This document shows, one piece after another, positions 9,843 through 20,279 of a stretch of DNA of 64,000 nt. The position numbers were made by a program, and so were the translations under genes. The notes beneath the pieces are model-generated. The model saw only the letters and a list, made by a program, of their open reading frames with translations. It was not told where the DNA came from and did not search any database. Within the stretch, counting starts at the first letter, position 1. Every line of letters begins with the position of its first letter. This DNA is from Nothopassalora personata (taxonomy: Eukaryota; Ascomycota; Dothideomycetes; Mycosphaerellales; Mycosphaerellaceae), in contig CM066296.1 in assembly GCA_033816765.1 (NCBI GenBank), positions 62,001 to 126,000 of the forward strand, read 5' to 3'.

Positions 9843-12800
9843 CTTATCCCCCTCTTTTAGTAGAGGTGCTATTTCTCTCGTGTCCTACCGTTATCGAGAC
9901 AGTTTTTATTATACATCTTCGATCGCCTTACGTGTTTCTTTATGCACTTCCTTAAGAGTATCCGTCGTTACGATTGCTCTTTCGGCTTGTAGGTAAGATC
10001 TAGGTGTTCTAAATAGGTTAGGATCTTTACTAAAGTTCGCATAAAATAGTATCGTTAAAGTTGTCTCCGATTTGTAGTTATTTAGTGCAATCTAAGCTAT
10101 TAGCAGTAATGAGACCTAGTTGTCTTATACATAATTGATATAGTGTCGTAGGTATTGTTCTAGCGTTTAATTTATCCTTTCGGTTTGTCCGTCTATTTCC
10201 GGATAATATACTATTAATAGCTTATGTTTAATTCCGATCGTTTCTATAAGCGTCTTCTAGTAGTTTAATGTAAATAGCTTATCTCTATCCGTTATAAACG
10301 CTTAAGGGAATCCGTAGTATCGGATAAGTCTATCTAGTACGAGGTATCCGAGCTGCTCTATATTGTATGTCTCTAATGTAGGAATGAAGTATACGTATTT
10401 CGTAAGTCTATTAACTATAACTAGTATTATATCGTATGGTTGTTTCGTAACTTAATCTCTTAACGGTAGGAGTTTCGTAATAAATTCTATTATAAATTCG
10501 TCCTATGGTTTCGTCGGTAGTGTCCTAAACTATAGGTAACCGTATTTTGCATGTCTCGTAGCCTTGTTTCGTTAGCAGTGTACGTATTGTTTAATGTAGC
10601 GTAACACCTTAAGTCTTATCTATAGAAATAAGAAACTGCGTTATATTAGGTCTATTGTCTTTAAAGTTCTAGGGTGTCTATAGGCTAGTCCGTCGTAATG
10701 TTGTCGTATATATTCTTCTTCTCGATCCTTAGGTACTTAGTATTTTCCTTGCGATATAGGGAATTGTTTGTCCCTATCGCCTAATATCCGTACGATATTG
10801 TTAAATTCTCTTATGTTAGTACTAAGACTTCTATCGGGGTTCGTCTTTAATATTTTGTGTTGTACTAGTTCTTTTCCTTCTATATAGTTGCTTCTTCGGC
10901 TTAGCGCGTCGGCGCGGCCATTCTCTCGTCCTAGGGTATATTTAATTTCGAACTTATATTATCCTAGTAGCTCCGACTAGCGGGCTTGCCTTCGGGTAAG
11001 TTCTTTCGTTGTCGTGAAGTACGTAAGATTCTTATAGTTAGAAAGAATCGTTAACTTCGGTAGGCCCTCGACATATACTCTCTAATGTTATATAGTAGCA
11101 ATAATAGCTAGAAGCTCTTTGTTATAGATGTCGTAGTTCTATTCCGCTGTAGTCATTTTCCGGGAGTAATAGGCTACTAGGTGTCTCTACCTATCGTATG
11201 TCTATGTTAGACATGCGCCTATTGCTATATTAGACGTATCGGTCTCGATGTGGACTTCCTTACTACTATCGAATAGTCGAAGCGTGGGGGCTAAAGCGCA
11301 TTGTTCCTTAAGTTTCTTAAACGCTTCAATCTATTCCTTTCCCTATTTCTAAGTAACGTCTTTTCTCGTAAGCATCGTTATTAGTACTACTGTTTTCGCG
11401 TAGTCCTTAATAAATTTCCGGTTGTAGTTCGCTAGTCTAAGGAATGATTATACGTCCTTAACTGTTTTTAGTTCTAGCTATTCTCTAATTGACTATGTCT
11501 TCGTAGGGTCGATTGTTATCCCTATAGTACTAATAATAAAGCCTAAGAATTTAACTTCTTTCTTATAGAATTCGCATTTCTCGGGTGCCGTCTTGAATCC
11601 TAATTGCGTAAGTCGTTCGAAGACGTCTTAGACTTGTCTTATGTGTTTCTATAGGGATCCTTTCGTGTAGACTAGTATGTCGTCTATATAGGCGATAACG
11701 CATACGTCGAGTAGGTCTCTAAGTGTTTCGTTAATAAGGTCCTAGTAGGATGCCGGTGCGTTAGTTAATCCTATTAGTATAACTAAGAATTCGTAGAGTC
11801 CGTATCTTGTTCTAAAAGCGGTTTTCTATTCTTCTCCTTCTACTATTCGTATAGCATAGAAGGCATCTCGTAGGTTAATCTTCGTATACTAGTCCGATCT
11901 GGTTAATCTATCTTATACTTCTTCGATGTTAGGTAGCGGGTATCGGTTCTTAATCGTAATCTCGTTTAACTTCCTATAGTCTTATACGAGTCGTAACTTC
12001 CCGTTTGCTTTTAGAACGAACATGTATAGAGTTCCTATACTCGAGGTAGATCTTCTTATCTATCCTTTAGCTAGCTTCTCCTTTAGCTATTCTCGTAGGG
12101 TCTATAGCTCTTTCTTAGACATTTAATATAGGGGTCCCTATAGAGGCTCTTTCCCTAGCTAAATGTTAATCTTATAATCCTATAGGCGGTACTTAGGTAA
12201 GGCGGTTTTACCTCTCTCCTCTTTAAAGAGTCGCGACCACTTACGATACTCCTTAGGAATACTTAACTCTAAGATGTTAGTATTCTTCGATAGTGCGTTA
12301 CTTCTATTACTTCTAGTAACTTCGTAACCTAGCGGCCCTACGCTAGTGTCTATCCCGGTCGAAGGTAGTTCTTCTATCCTTCTAGTCGGCGTAAGCTCGA
12401 ATACGTTAAGCTATTTCCTTGCCTTATCTACTATCGTCCGCTATCGATACGTAGGCTAAATGTCGATAACGCAGTCGCATTCCCTAAATGTAAGTACTCC
12501 TCTTCTCTAGTCGATTACTAGATTGTACTTTCTTAACTAAGGCATACCTAATACTATGTTATAACTAGCTATATTAGTAACATCTAAGGTAATATTCTCG
12601 TAGTGCTATTAGATAGCTAGTAGCAATAGTGTCGTCTCCTATTCTACGCTAGGTAACGATAATCCGTTTACCGCGATTAACTCGTAACCCTATTTCTTCT
12701 TTAGGGTAGCGAACCCGTTTCTTCTTACGAAAGACTCGGAGATGAAATTCCCCGCTACTCCTAAGTCGATTATAACACTAATCTTATGTCCGTTAACGAT

Positions 12801-14043
12801 TGCTTATGTCTAGAAAACTGTATTTAATGTCGATGCGTAAGCCTAAGTATTGCATAACTCCCTTTAGTCGCTTATTCCTAGGGAGCTAATCCTTTTCCCG
12901 AATAGTATATAGTTCGCTATGCTTCGTGCCTAGAGGCTTCGGCTAGAACCTATAGCCCGTTACCCTATGTCTACACTTATAGTCTATTACGTTCCTAGAT
13001 CTTCTACGATTCTAAGTAGAGAGCCCGTACATACTATACTGCTATTCGTAGTTCGTTTAAGACGAAAGTTCCTACCGGTGTTAGGTATCCGGTATCCGTT
13101 ATTCGGCTTCCTATAGGTGGTCGTTCGATAACCGCTTTAGCTAAGTTCTTAGTATTGTTTATAGTTAGGTAGCCCTATACTATACCCCTTATTATATCGA
13201 GTGTCTTGTCGAATTTGTTAGGGTTTAGGTATCGTTTCCCTAAGGACTTTAGTAGGAATTCTTCGTGCCTTCGTTAGAGGTAGATAATTAACTTATAGAG
13301 TTTCTTTAGCGTATCTACCGTGAATGTGTATACTTCGTTTTTCGTCGTCGGTGTTGCTCTCTTCTTCTTCGGATAAGTCCTTGCTTAACTCCTCCGGTAC
13401 GTAATCTTCTTCGATAGTATCTAGTTCGTTTGTTTATTGTTCTAGTGCTAGTAACTAGCGTCCGTCCTATTCTAGATCCTGGTTTTCTTTATTGTCGTTA
13501 TCGAAGTAAGATTCGTCTATGTCTACTTCTTAGAGCTTATTTTGTCCGTGTTAAGCTCCTAGGGTTCCTACTAGTTGTCGTAGCTAGTACCCTACGCCTA
13601 ACTTAGCGTCGTAGTAGGTTTAACACGAGTCCTAGTAACAGAATCGCTAGTGAAGGCTTCCGTAACCGTATCGAGATTCCTTCTCAACTTTATAGTTGAC
13701 TCCTCGTGCTATTATACTAAACAATCTCATAGTCTTTAATTATTAGTTATTCGGTAGTAGTGTATGTTATTAAACATAGTATCCTCCTCGTCCTTATAAG
13801 GGGTCTAGGAGAGGCGTCGTAACCCGGTTACTATCCTTCTCCTCTACTTTCTAGGTATAGTTAAATTGTCGGGGTGTAACACTGCTCCTAGATTTACCTA
13901 CCTTTAGTTGCATTATATTAAACTGCTCGCGGCGCACTATATTTTTACCGCGGCAATCCCGCGCTATGTAGCCTTCCTTACTATAGGCATAGTATATAAG
14001 TCTTCCTTTTCCTTTAAAGGGCTTTCCGTAGCCCCTACTCTTG

Positions 14044-14359
14044 TGTTACGGTCCGGTACGATCGTGCACGTGGAAGAACTTCATTCGTTGGGAATAGGGA
14101 CACGCGCTGCCAATGAGCGGGCGCTCTTGTGTGACTCATAGCAGAGCGCTCTTAGTGCTCTACCGAGAGAGCAGGACAGACCGCGCCAAGACATGGCACT
14201 ATATAGACGACGCTCTTTTGCAAGTAGATAGGAGCTTCGTGCTCAACTCATTTCAAGTATACACCATATACTGTTTGGGACCACTACCTTCTCAACGAGT
14301 CAGAGACATCACTGCAAAGATCCAAGCCCAGTTGGGATAACGTACAGCGGTTCCTAACA
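14044..14359 (+). repeat. Young solo LTR inside the Ty3 gag
   Basis: It starts TGTTACGG and ends CCTAACA, with the 5-bp duplication TCTTG on both sides (14039-14043 and 14360-14364). About 200 bp of its 3' half are nearly identical to the solo LTR at 8194-8510, while its 5' third differs. It retains normal CA/TG content. Short open frames crossing it are chance. Confidence 0.92.
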
Positions 14360-15211
14360 TCTTGTCGATCCTCCGTCCTCGTTAGGTAACGTCTAGTTCT
14401 ATTAGCTGTAGTCTATAGTAGGGCTAGCTTTGTCGTAAGGATTCTCCCTTCGTAACGTACCCTCCTAAGGGTCTACGATCCGGAGTGTATCCTACTATTC
14501 CTCCTACTTTAGAGTCGTGTTTCTTTTCCTAGTATCGTTCCTAGAGCTAGTTATCGATGTTAATCGACGCCTTTATTAGCTCTTCGAGGTTAGTAATCCG
14601 TCCCCCGTGTCTTATTAACTCGTCCTTAACGGAGTCCTTAAGTCTACGTTGGAATATAGTTATTAACGCCGTCTAGTCCTATCCGGTAATCTGTCCGTAT
14701 TCTTCGAATTTAGCTACATACTCTAAAGTAGACGTCTTCTACTTTAGGTGTTAAATGATTCGTATAGCCTGTTAGACTTCGTTCGAGGTTCTAAAGATTG
14801 ATTTTATCTTTTCTTTAAAAAGGGTGTAGCTCCTAAACATTCCGGTAGGGTCTTGTCGTCCTATACCTTTAAGGTATTCCTTAAGGTAAGGTTTAATCTA
14901 GTTCTGCGCACTTCCGCGAAGGTACGTAATAGCGAAGATAGTTCTTTTATTAGCATCGACTAGGTTAAACATAAGATATATATCTATCTAATTGACCTAG
15001 TCGTCGAACTTAGCTCTGTCTCTATAGAAGAGGTCTAGCTTAGTAGCCTTAACGTCGTTCTTCCTTAGAGTAGGCTCGTTATCGTTATTAGACTTATCGT
15101 CCTTCGTAGTAGTCTATTGTAGTAGCACACGGCGGATGCTTCCTACTTCGCTAGGGGCGGGTGTTCCCCTACTAGCTACTTAAGTAGCGCTTATTCTAAG
15201 GGCGTTTAAAG

Positions 15212-15572
15212 TGTTATTATCTCGTTCTAGGGCTAGTCTTAAAGGAGAGATAAGTCAAGTTACGTAGCGGTATTCTTTAGAGAGGCTAAAGTAAGCTAAG
15301 CGAAGATAAATAATAGGAATAAGAGTTGTATTCTAATTAGTGAGATAGTAACATAAGTTAAACGTATTAGAACTATAAGGGTTTCTAGCGTTCCTAAATA
15401 TAAAGGAGATTCGTAGATCTCGGTAATTAGTCTAATTAGTCTAAGCATAAGCAGTCAAATCAGTCTAAGCATAAGTAGTCTAATCGCTCTAAGTCTAAGC
15501 GCTTAGGTAGGATGAGTTACGTGTTCGTCTTGTCGTTATAATTCTAGGGTCCCTAGGAATTATTCCGTAACA
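15212..15572 (-). repeat. 5' LTR of the Ty3/gypsy element
   Basis: This is the partner of 5567-5951 with matching termini and TTAAT immediately outside at 15573-15577. It carries two copies of the 24-bp internal unit. Confidence 0.92.
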
Positions 15573-16014
15573 TTAATGTCGACGTCGGAGTAGCCCTCGG
15601 ATAATCCTTCTAACTCTACGTCTTCGAATACGTGTAATAAGGAGTAGTACCGCGCGGACGGTAATTATAGGACGTTCTAATAGGTAGTAGACGCTATTAT
15701 TAATTTAATTAAAAGCGTCGAGCGTGCACTATCGAATGTAGTAGTTATTAAGGCAATAGAGTAACGTAGTAATAGAGATATATACCTTCGAATATAATAG
15801 TGCTTATTTATATATAGGGCTAAATTCGTATATACTAAAACAGCCCTATTTAGTCTTAGACTCGCTACGCGAATTAGCACTCCTAGCCCTCTAATTGGCT
15901 AAACGGTGCAGAACCGTGCTTAACGGAGCTAAAGCGAGCTTAAGCGAGCCTAGCGCGTGCGCTAGGCGAAGCCAAAGCCAATTCCTGCGGCGAGTCTGAG
16001 TTTACTGAGGTAAG
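15573..16014. other. Right edge of the RIP-mutated repeat island
   Basis: TA-rich repeat DNA continues to about 15,900. A short stretch of GAGC/TTAAGC-type words (about 15905-15965) follows, and then composition switches abruptly to normal gene-space sequence. I see no gene. Confidence 0.6.
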
Positions 16015-17253
16015 ATGAGGCACGAGTTCTGGTCAGTACAGATGATCTGGTTATTCCTGCCAATATTGCAGGCCCCATGGTGGAAGCAGTATGGTCCATT
16101 CTCGGCTCGTTGGGTGGCACCGCGTCGCAGACTCCAGCGGACTATTATCAAATCGAAGGAGTATCAGAGAGCATATCGAGACTCACCGAAGAACTATCAG
16201 CGCACTTTAAGCTCGATGCCGCAATTTATCGAGGCTATGGAAGCCGCACCTCTTGTCGCGCAATCTGCAGAACACTCCAAAGGTCAGCCTGGGTTTAGCC
16301 TCTTGGAGTTTGCAATCGATGGTTTCGACGGCAAGCAAGTGTTTCTGCGAGATAGTTACATCGCCGTCGTGGCAGAGGTAGCAAAGAAGCTCGTAAAAGC
16401 TAGTGTCATTTATGACGGAGTTGAGGTGAAGCGTATGTGCTACGACCAGAAGCCAATTCTGATGAACACTACCAGAGGTGAATACACTGCAAAGGACATC
16501 AACTGTAGCCTTCCACTCGGAGTCTTGCAGCACGATCAGGAGGCCACAGCTTCACAAAGCAACTACGTACCACTATTCCAACCACACCTTCCGGCCAACA
16601 AGCAGTAGTCGATGCGAAGCCTTGGTTTCGGCACATTGGACAAGGTCTTTCTCGTCTACGACAATACATGGTGGGATCAAGAATCCTACGCGACCATCAT
16701 CGCTAAAGGCCTGATCCGGGAGCCCTTTGATGAAGAGGAATATCCACGGCTTCACCAGATCTCCTCATGGGCTTCACACGAACTTGCCGGGATCGAAATA
16801 CACTCCGACGGCACCACATCACCTGGCGTACGCTTCGTGTCAGCGATAAAGCTCGAGAATCTGACTGGGATTCCGGCACTCTCCGCTTTTGTTTCATGCG
16901 CGAACGCAAGACAAGTTGAAGCCATGTCGGACGAAAAGGCCAGCGGCATATTGCATCGCGCGATGACATTTTGGGTTGGACAGGAGCCGCCCAAATCCAA
17001 AGGTATTCACGTCACTCGCTGGGCGCAGGACGAATTTTCCAGAGGTAGTTATAGCCACGTGATCACCGGTCTTTTAGAAACGAGGCATCGCGAAGCCTTC
17101 CAGGAACCGATCTTGAGCGTCAGTGGTTCAAGCCTTAGGTTTGCAGGCGAACATACGAGCCGCAACCACTTCGCGACTGTGCATGGAGCTTTGCTGAGTG
17201 GTTGGACTTGGCGGGAGGCTGATGCTATATTGAAGCGTGAAACTGTTCCATGA
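16015..17253 (+). pseudogene. Flavin amine oxidase pseudogene (C-terminal part)
   Basis: The frame from 16015 is the C-terminal half of an FAD-dependent amine oxidase of the polyamine oxidase/Fms1-like type. It has the substrate-domain segment leading to a GEYTAKDINCSLPLGVL stretch and, near the end, the family's FAD-binding signature (RFAGEHTS followed by HFATVHGALLSGW). No N-terminal GxGxxG dinucleotide-binding motif is present, and the first about 50 codons appear to be in the wrong frame, with alternative frame 16077-16298. A single in-frame TAG at 16606-16608 splits the protein; the reading continues immediately in the same frame. TAG in place of CAG is what C-to-T leakage from the adjacent RIP island would produce. 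Truncated and interrupted, it is unlikely to be active. Confidence 0.75.
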
Positions 17254-17499
17254 AGTGTTTTCAGGGCCTTTCTTACAGATGCGCATCTCCTTTCCGCCAT
17301 TTCGGCCACAGGCCACAGGAAGCAGTGCTATCGGCATGGGCAAGACCGGCTCATTTGCAGAAGGATGATGGCGGTCCTACCTCTCCCTCCAGGATCTTGA
17401 AAGCCTTCACCAAGCCCTCATTTGGGTGAAAATCCGACCTTTGTAGGTCGAACTGTCGGCGGAGTGGCATCCTGCAGGTACCAAAATTTCGTTGGCTAA

Positions 17500-18376
17500 G
17501 CATTTCGGACACGATTGGCGATGACCCGCTGATTGCTCAGTCATCGAGCCGCCTTCTATTGCTCGATCCTGATGTGCCGCACTACTTTGGCTCGCCGTCG
17601 CCAGGTACAAATCATGGAGGTAGTATTATAACGTGGTTCGCGAACGATGGACCTGGCTACATCATCTCCCGCGGTGCCATGCGTAAGCTCGGCAAAGATG
17701 ACTGGGATAGTGAGACTGCTGCGGTGATAGCTCGCTCGGCTTAGGATTGTGGAATGAAGCCGTGGATCTCAAAGGTAAGATACTTCTTGGGAGTGGTGCG
17801 GGCATTCTGCTAACGCTTCGCTAGGTCTATGGCCTTCATTCAACCCAAACCCACTTCAAGGCGTTCCCTTCTCGGATCTGTACTGGTGTCAGCCGGTCTT
17901 GACCATGCACAGCACTGAGCACGAAGATGGCGCTAAGCCTGTGGCATTTCGAGTGGCAATATCGAGATACGAATCGACCGTTACTGTATCGTGATCTAGC
18001 AGTGGACTTCTTTGGCATGGCAAACCTGACAAGAAAGATGGGATGGGATAATGGAAAATGGGACTCTTACGAGCCATCAGCGGATGATCCGAATGAAGCA
18101 GACGAATTGGCGGACAATTGTGAAGAAGCTTGTGTCAATGCTGAAGGCTGCTTCCAGTGGTCGTTTCACCTTCAAAGATGCTGCTTTGTCAAGTCTTTCA
18201 GAATGGGCAGAGCTAAGGCAGCCAAGATTGAGGATGACCGCAAAGATCGCGAGTGGCCCCGCGAGGAGCAGAGGATCATCGCTGGCTGGAACACGGAAAA
18301 GATGAAGCGATGGATAAGTGAGAGGCCTTGTCACGAGGTGCAATGGGTCAGGCCGAGTACTGAAAGGATCTTCTGA
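17500..18376 (+). pseudogene. GT31-type glycosyltransferase pseudogene with PAN-like tail
   Basis: The stretch encodes the C-terminal half of a fungal glycosyltransferase family 31 (Fringe-like) protein. It reads PHYFGSPSPG, then a Gly-rich PGYIISRGAM motif, a WCQPVLTMH motif, LWHFEWQYRDTNRPLLYRDL, and a Cys-rich PAN/Apple-like tail (CEEACVNAEGCFQW) ending at TGA 18374-18376. It is broken by a TAG near 17742, a one-base deletion about 10 bases later and a one-base insertion near 17940. A plausible intron lies at about 17775-17825 (GTAAGA to CTAG). The catalytic N-terminal part is missing or unreadable. It lies between another pseudogene and a BTB gene, in a zone of decay next to the repeats. 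Confidence 0.65.
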
Positions 18377-18636
18377 GGTCGATGCGCAATTGTTGTTCCT
18401 CTTGATGATGATCATGGGAACAGTCTGCCTCACTCACGTGCCCTTTACTGGACCTCAGACTTGCACACTCACCTGCTCCGCGACACGGTCACTGCTCCAA
18501 GTGAGGACTGCGACCCTCAAACATCCTCCAGGTCGGCTACACACGAATGACATAGCAATTGGTACAGCTGGTAGTATCATAAAGCGCACAACAAGGAGGA
18601 CTACCATGGCGACCGACATAGACCTGGATTCAGTCC

Positions 18637-19581
18637 TTGACGAGTACGAAAGCTTCCCGTGACACTTCCTCGGCAAGAGCTGACGTTTGTAATAGCTTCA
18701 GCCAAGAGAAGGTTATGCTGGTCATTGGGACAGACATGCTGACATGGTCAATTGACCGCAAAGCTCTCGAGCGATCCAATCACTTCCGCACAATGCTCGC
18801 GCAACAGTGGCTGAAAAAGAAGCCTCGCATCCTGGAGTTACCTCATACCGACACAATAACACTTCGAGCATACCTGAATTTCCTGTCCACGGATCAAGTA
18901 CCGGATCTGGGTTGTGATACGCTGGCTGATTTGTACGTCTACGGGCAGCACATCTCGGACGGGCGCTTCAAGAATGCTGTCCTGGACGCCTTGACCACTC
19001 GCGTACAGGCGACCACCATGGATGGCAATACTTTGATACCTAGCAAACTTGCAGTCAACGCGATCTACCGTGCGACGGCAGCCGAATCACTCGGGAGGAA
19101 GCTCATGGTGGACATTTACTACCATTTCGCTGAGCCGGACACCGATGCTGCGTGGGCTGAATACCATGTGGACTTTCGGCGGGATCTAGCACTACGGTAT
19201 CTCGAAGAGAACAAGCATGACACTGAATTGCTTAACGACTTCATACAACTCCGCCTTGCAGAGAATCAGGCCGCTCGTAGGAGTAGACGGCGAAGATCTT
19301 GGGACGTCTCCAGGTTCAGCCACCATGAGGATTCCAGTAGTGATAGAGTTGGCCTGAACTCTGCCAACGAGTGGGACGAAGACGAAGCCATCGATCTCGC
19401 CCTTGGTTGTAAGGACATGGTCTCACTTGGAGCAGTCAAGCATGGTTTAGATCTTCTCGCCGGCAAGGATGTCTGGACACCAGAAGCTGCAATCGGGCCT
19501 GGTGTCCATGGAAGATCACTCTCGACAGACTGCAGTGATAAAAACCTACTTCCCGGAATGTACTTCTACACTGGTGCATAA
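18637..19581 (+). CDS. BTB/POZ domain protein
   Basis: An uninterrupted 314-residue ORF. Residues about 22-120 have the fungal BTB pattern: a short hydrophobic strand (KVMLVIGTD), a helix in which the side chain that must not be re-exposed is replaced by a WSIDRKALERSNHF segment, then LPHTDTITLRAYLNFL and a YVYGQHI helix. After this comes an Arg-rich stretch (ARRSRRRRSWD), a Ser/Asp-rich linker and a C-terminal tail. Such proteins are common in dothideomycetes, and their roles (cullin adaptor or other) are mostly unassigned. The start is uncertain: a short upstream ORF (ATG 18606) ends at TGA 18660 and could be a first exon. Confidence 0.6.
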   Translation: MTSTKASRDTSSARADVCNSFSQEKVMLVIGTDMLTWSIDRKALERSNHFRTMLAQQWLKKKPRILELPHTDTITLRAYLNFLSTDQVPDLGCDTLADLYVYGQHISDGRFKNAVLDALTTRVQATTMDGNTLIPSKLAVNAIYRATAAESLGRKLMVDIYYHFAEPDTDAAWAEYHVDFRRDLALRYLEENKHDTELLNDFIQLRLAENQAARRSRRRRSWDVSRFSHHEDSSSDRVGLNSANEWDEDEAIDLALGCKDMVSLGAVKHGLDLLAGKDVWTPEAAIGPGVHGRSLSTDCSDKNLLPGMYFYTGA

Positions 19582-19883
19582 GAAGTCAAGCGCTTCGTCT
19601 TGAAGCACAGAATCGAGTCTTCGTGCATCAGCAGTGCTCAAGTCGCCATGCACAACACCAGAGAGGAGCGCCCGGTCACAGCAGCTACTTTCTTACCACG
19701 CTATTAGTAGCGGCCTACAATGCCCATGCTGTACGCATAGCAATGCGATCCAGAAAGCATCTCCACAATGCCATCGAGACTGCAACATAGTACACCATAT
19801 TTTCACTCTCCGGTATCACTACCCCCAGAATCGAGCACAATTGTTCCTCCTCAAAAACAAGCGAAAAAGAGCCTCTGCCCGTC

Positions 19884-20267
19884 GTGCCCTCCAATAGCAA
19901 CACCGCCACATCAACCTGGTTCATCATTCTCCCACACCTCCACAATTCAAGAAAGACGACCAGCTACCGCTTCAGTACACTCGTCGCCTTAGCACAGACG
20001 GAGTTAGACGCTGTCCAATGCATCAAGAAGCTTGTTGCCGTGGGCTTTCCGGCAGGGTATGATGACCTTAATAACACTTTTCTCGAAGCAAAAGCTGCGC
20101 AACCAGATACGAATGACGCGTCACTCGAGATGATTTACGACGAATATCGCAGACAACGGCCGGAGGAGGATGTGCAAATAAGGCACTTGGCGGGCAGGGG
20201 TTACGCTTACATAACCAAGAATGGGACCCAGAAAACTTCAAGGTATAATCCTTTCGAACCTGGATAG
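19884..20267 (+). CDS. Hypothetical small protein
   Basis: An ORF of 127 codons ending at TAG 20265-20267, 12 bases from the end of the convergent transporter gene. The second half (residues about 35-127) looks protein-like: an amphipathic helix (TELDAVQCIKKLVAVGF), an acidic segment and a charged C-terminus. The first 35 residues are low quality and may be leader. I do not recognise a family. It could be the last exon of a decayed gene. Confidence 0.3.
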   Translation: MPSNSNTATSTWFIILPHLHNSRKTTSYRFSTLVALAQTELDAVQCIKKLVAVGFPAGYDDLNNTFLEAKAAQPDTNDASLEMIYDEYRRQRPEEDVQIRHLAGRGYAYITKNGTQKTSRYNPFEPG

Positions 20268-20279
20268 TTGTTTCAATAG

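Larger units (their letters stand above)
5567..15572 (-). mobile_element. Ty3/gypsy chromodomain LTR retrotransposon, RIP-inactivated
   Basis: Two LTRs (5567-5951 and 15212-15572) are flanked by a perfect 5-bp duplication TTAAT. The element is transcribed on the minus strand, so the right LTR is 5'. In order on that strand are a gag with a zinc-knuckle region (about 13946-14000, first two cysteines read as Tyr), an aspartic protease motif (about 12741-12780, DSG degraded), reverse transcriptase with YIDDILVY (about 11668-11691), and an integrase core (HPxxDGQTER-type motif at about 10171-10209). The C-terminal chromodomain lies at about 6795-6905 in the segment 6706-7106. Pol is split by the nested element at 7107-9842 and gag by a solo LTR at 14044-14359. 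Without insertions the element is about 6.9 kb. TAG stops pervade every gene, so it is dead. Confidence 0.93.

Noticed and set aside
13908..14340. Overlapping plus-strand ORFs of 75-77 codons
   Set aside because: They lie across the solo LTR and the mutated gag of the Ty3 element; chance frames.
1..15900. TAG read as glutamine (an altered genetic code) in the repeat genes
   Set aside because: TAG also appears where TGG is expected, the change extends into non-coding LTRs, and several host genes in the window end at TAG or TGA normally. RIP explains it.
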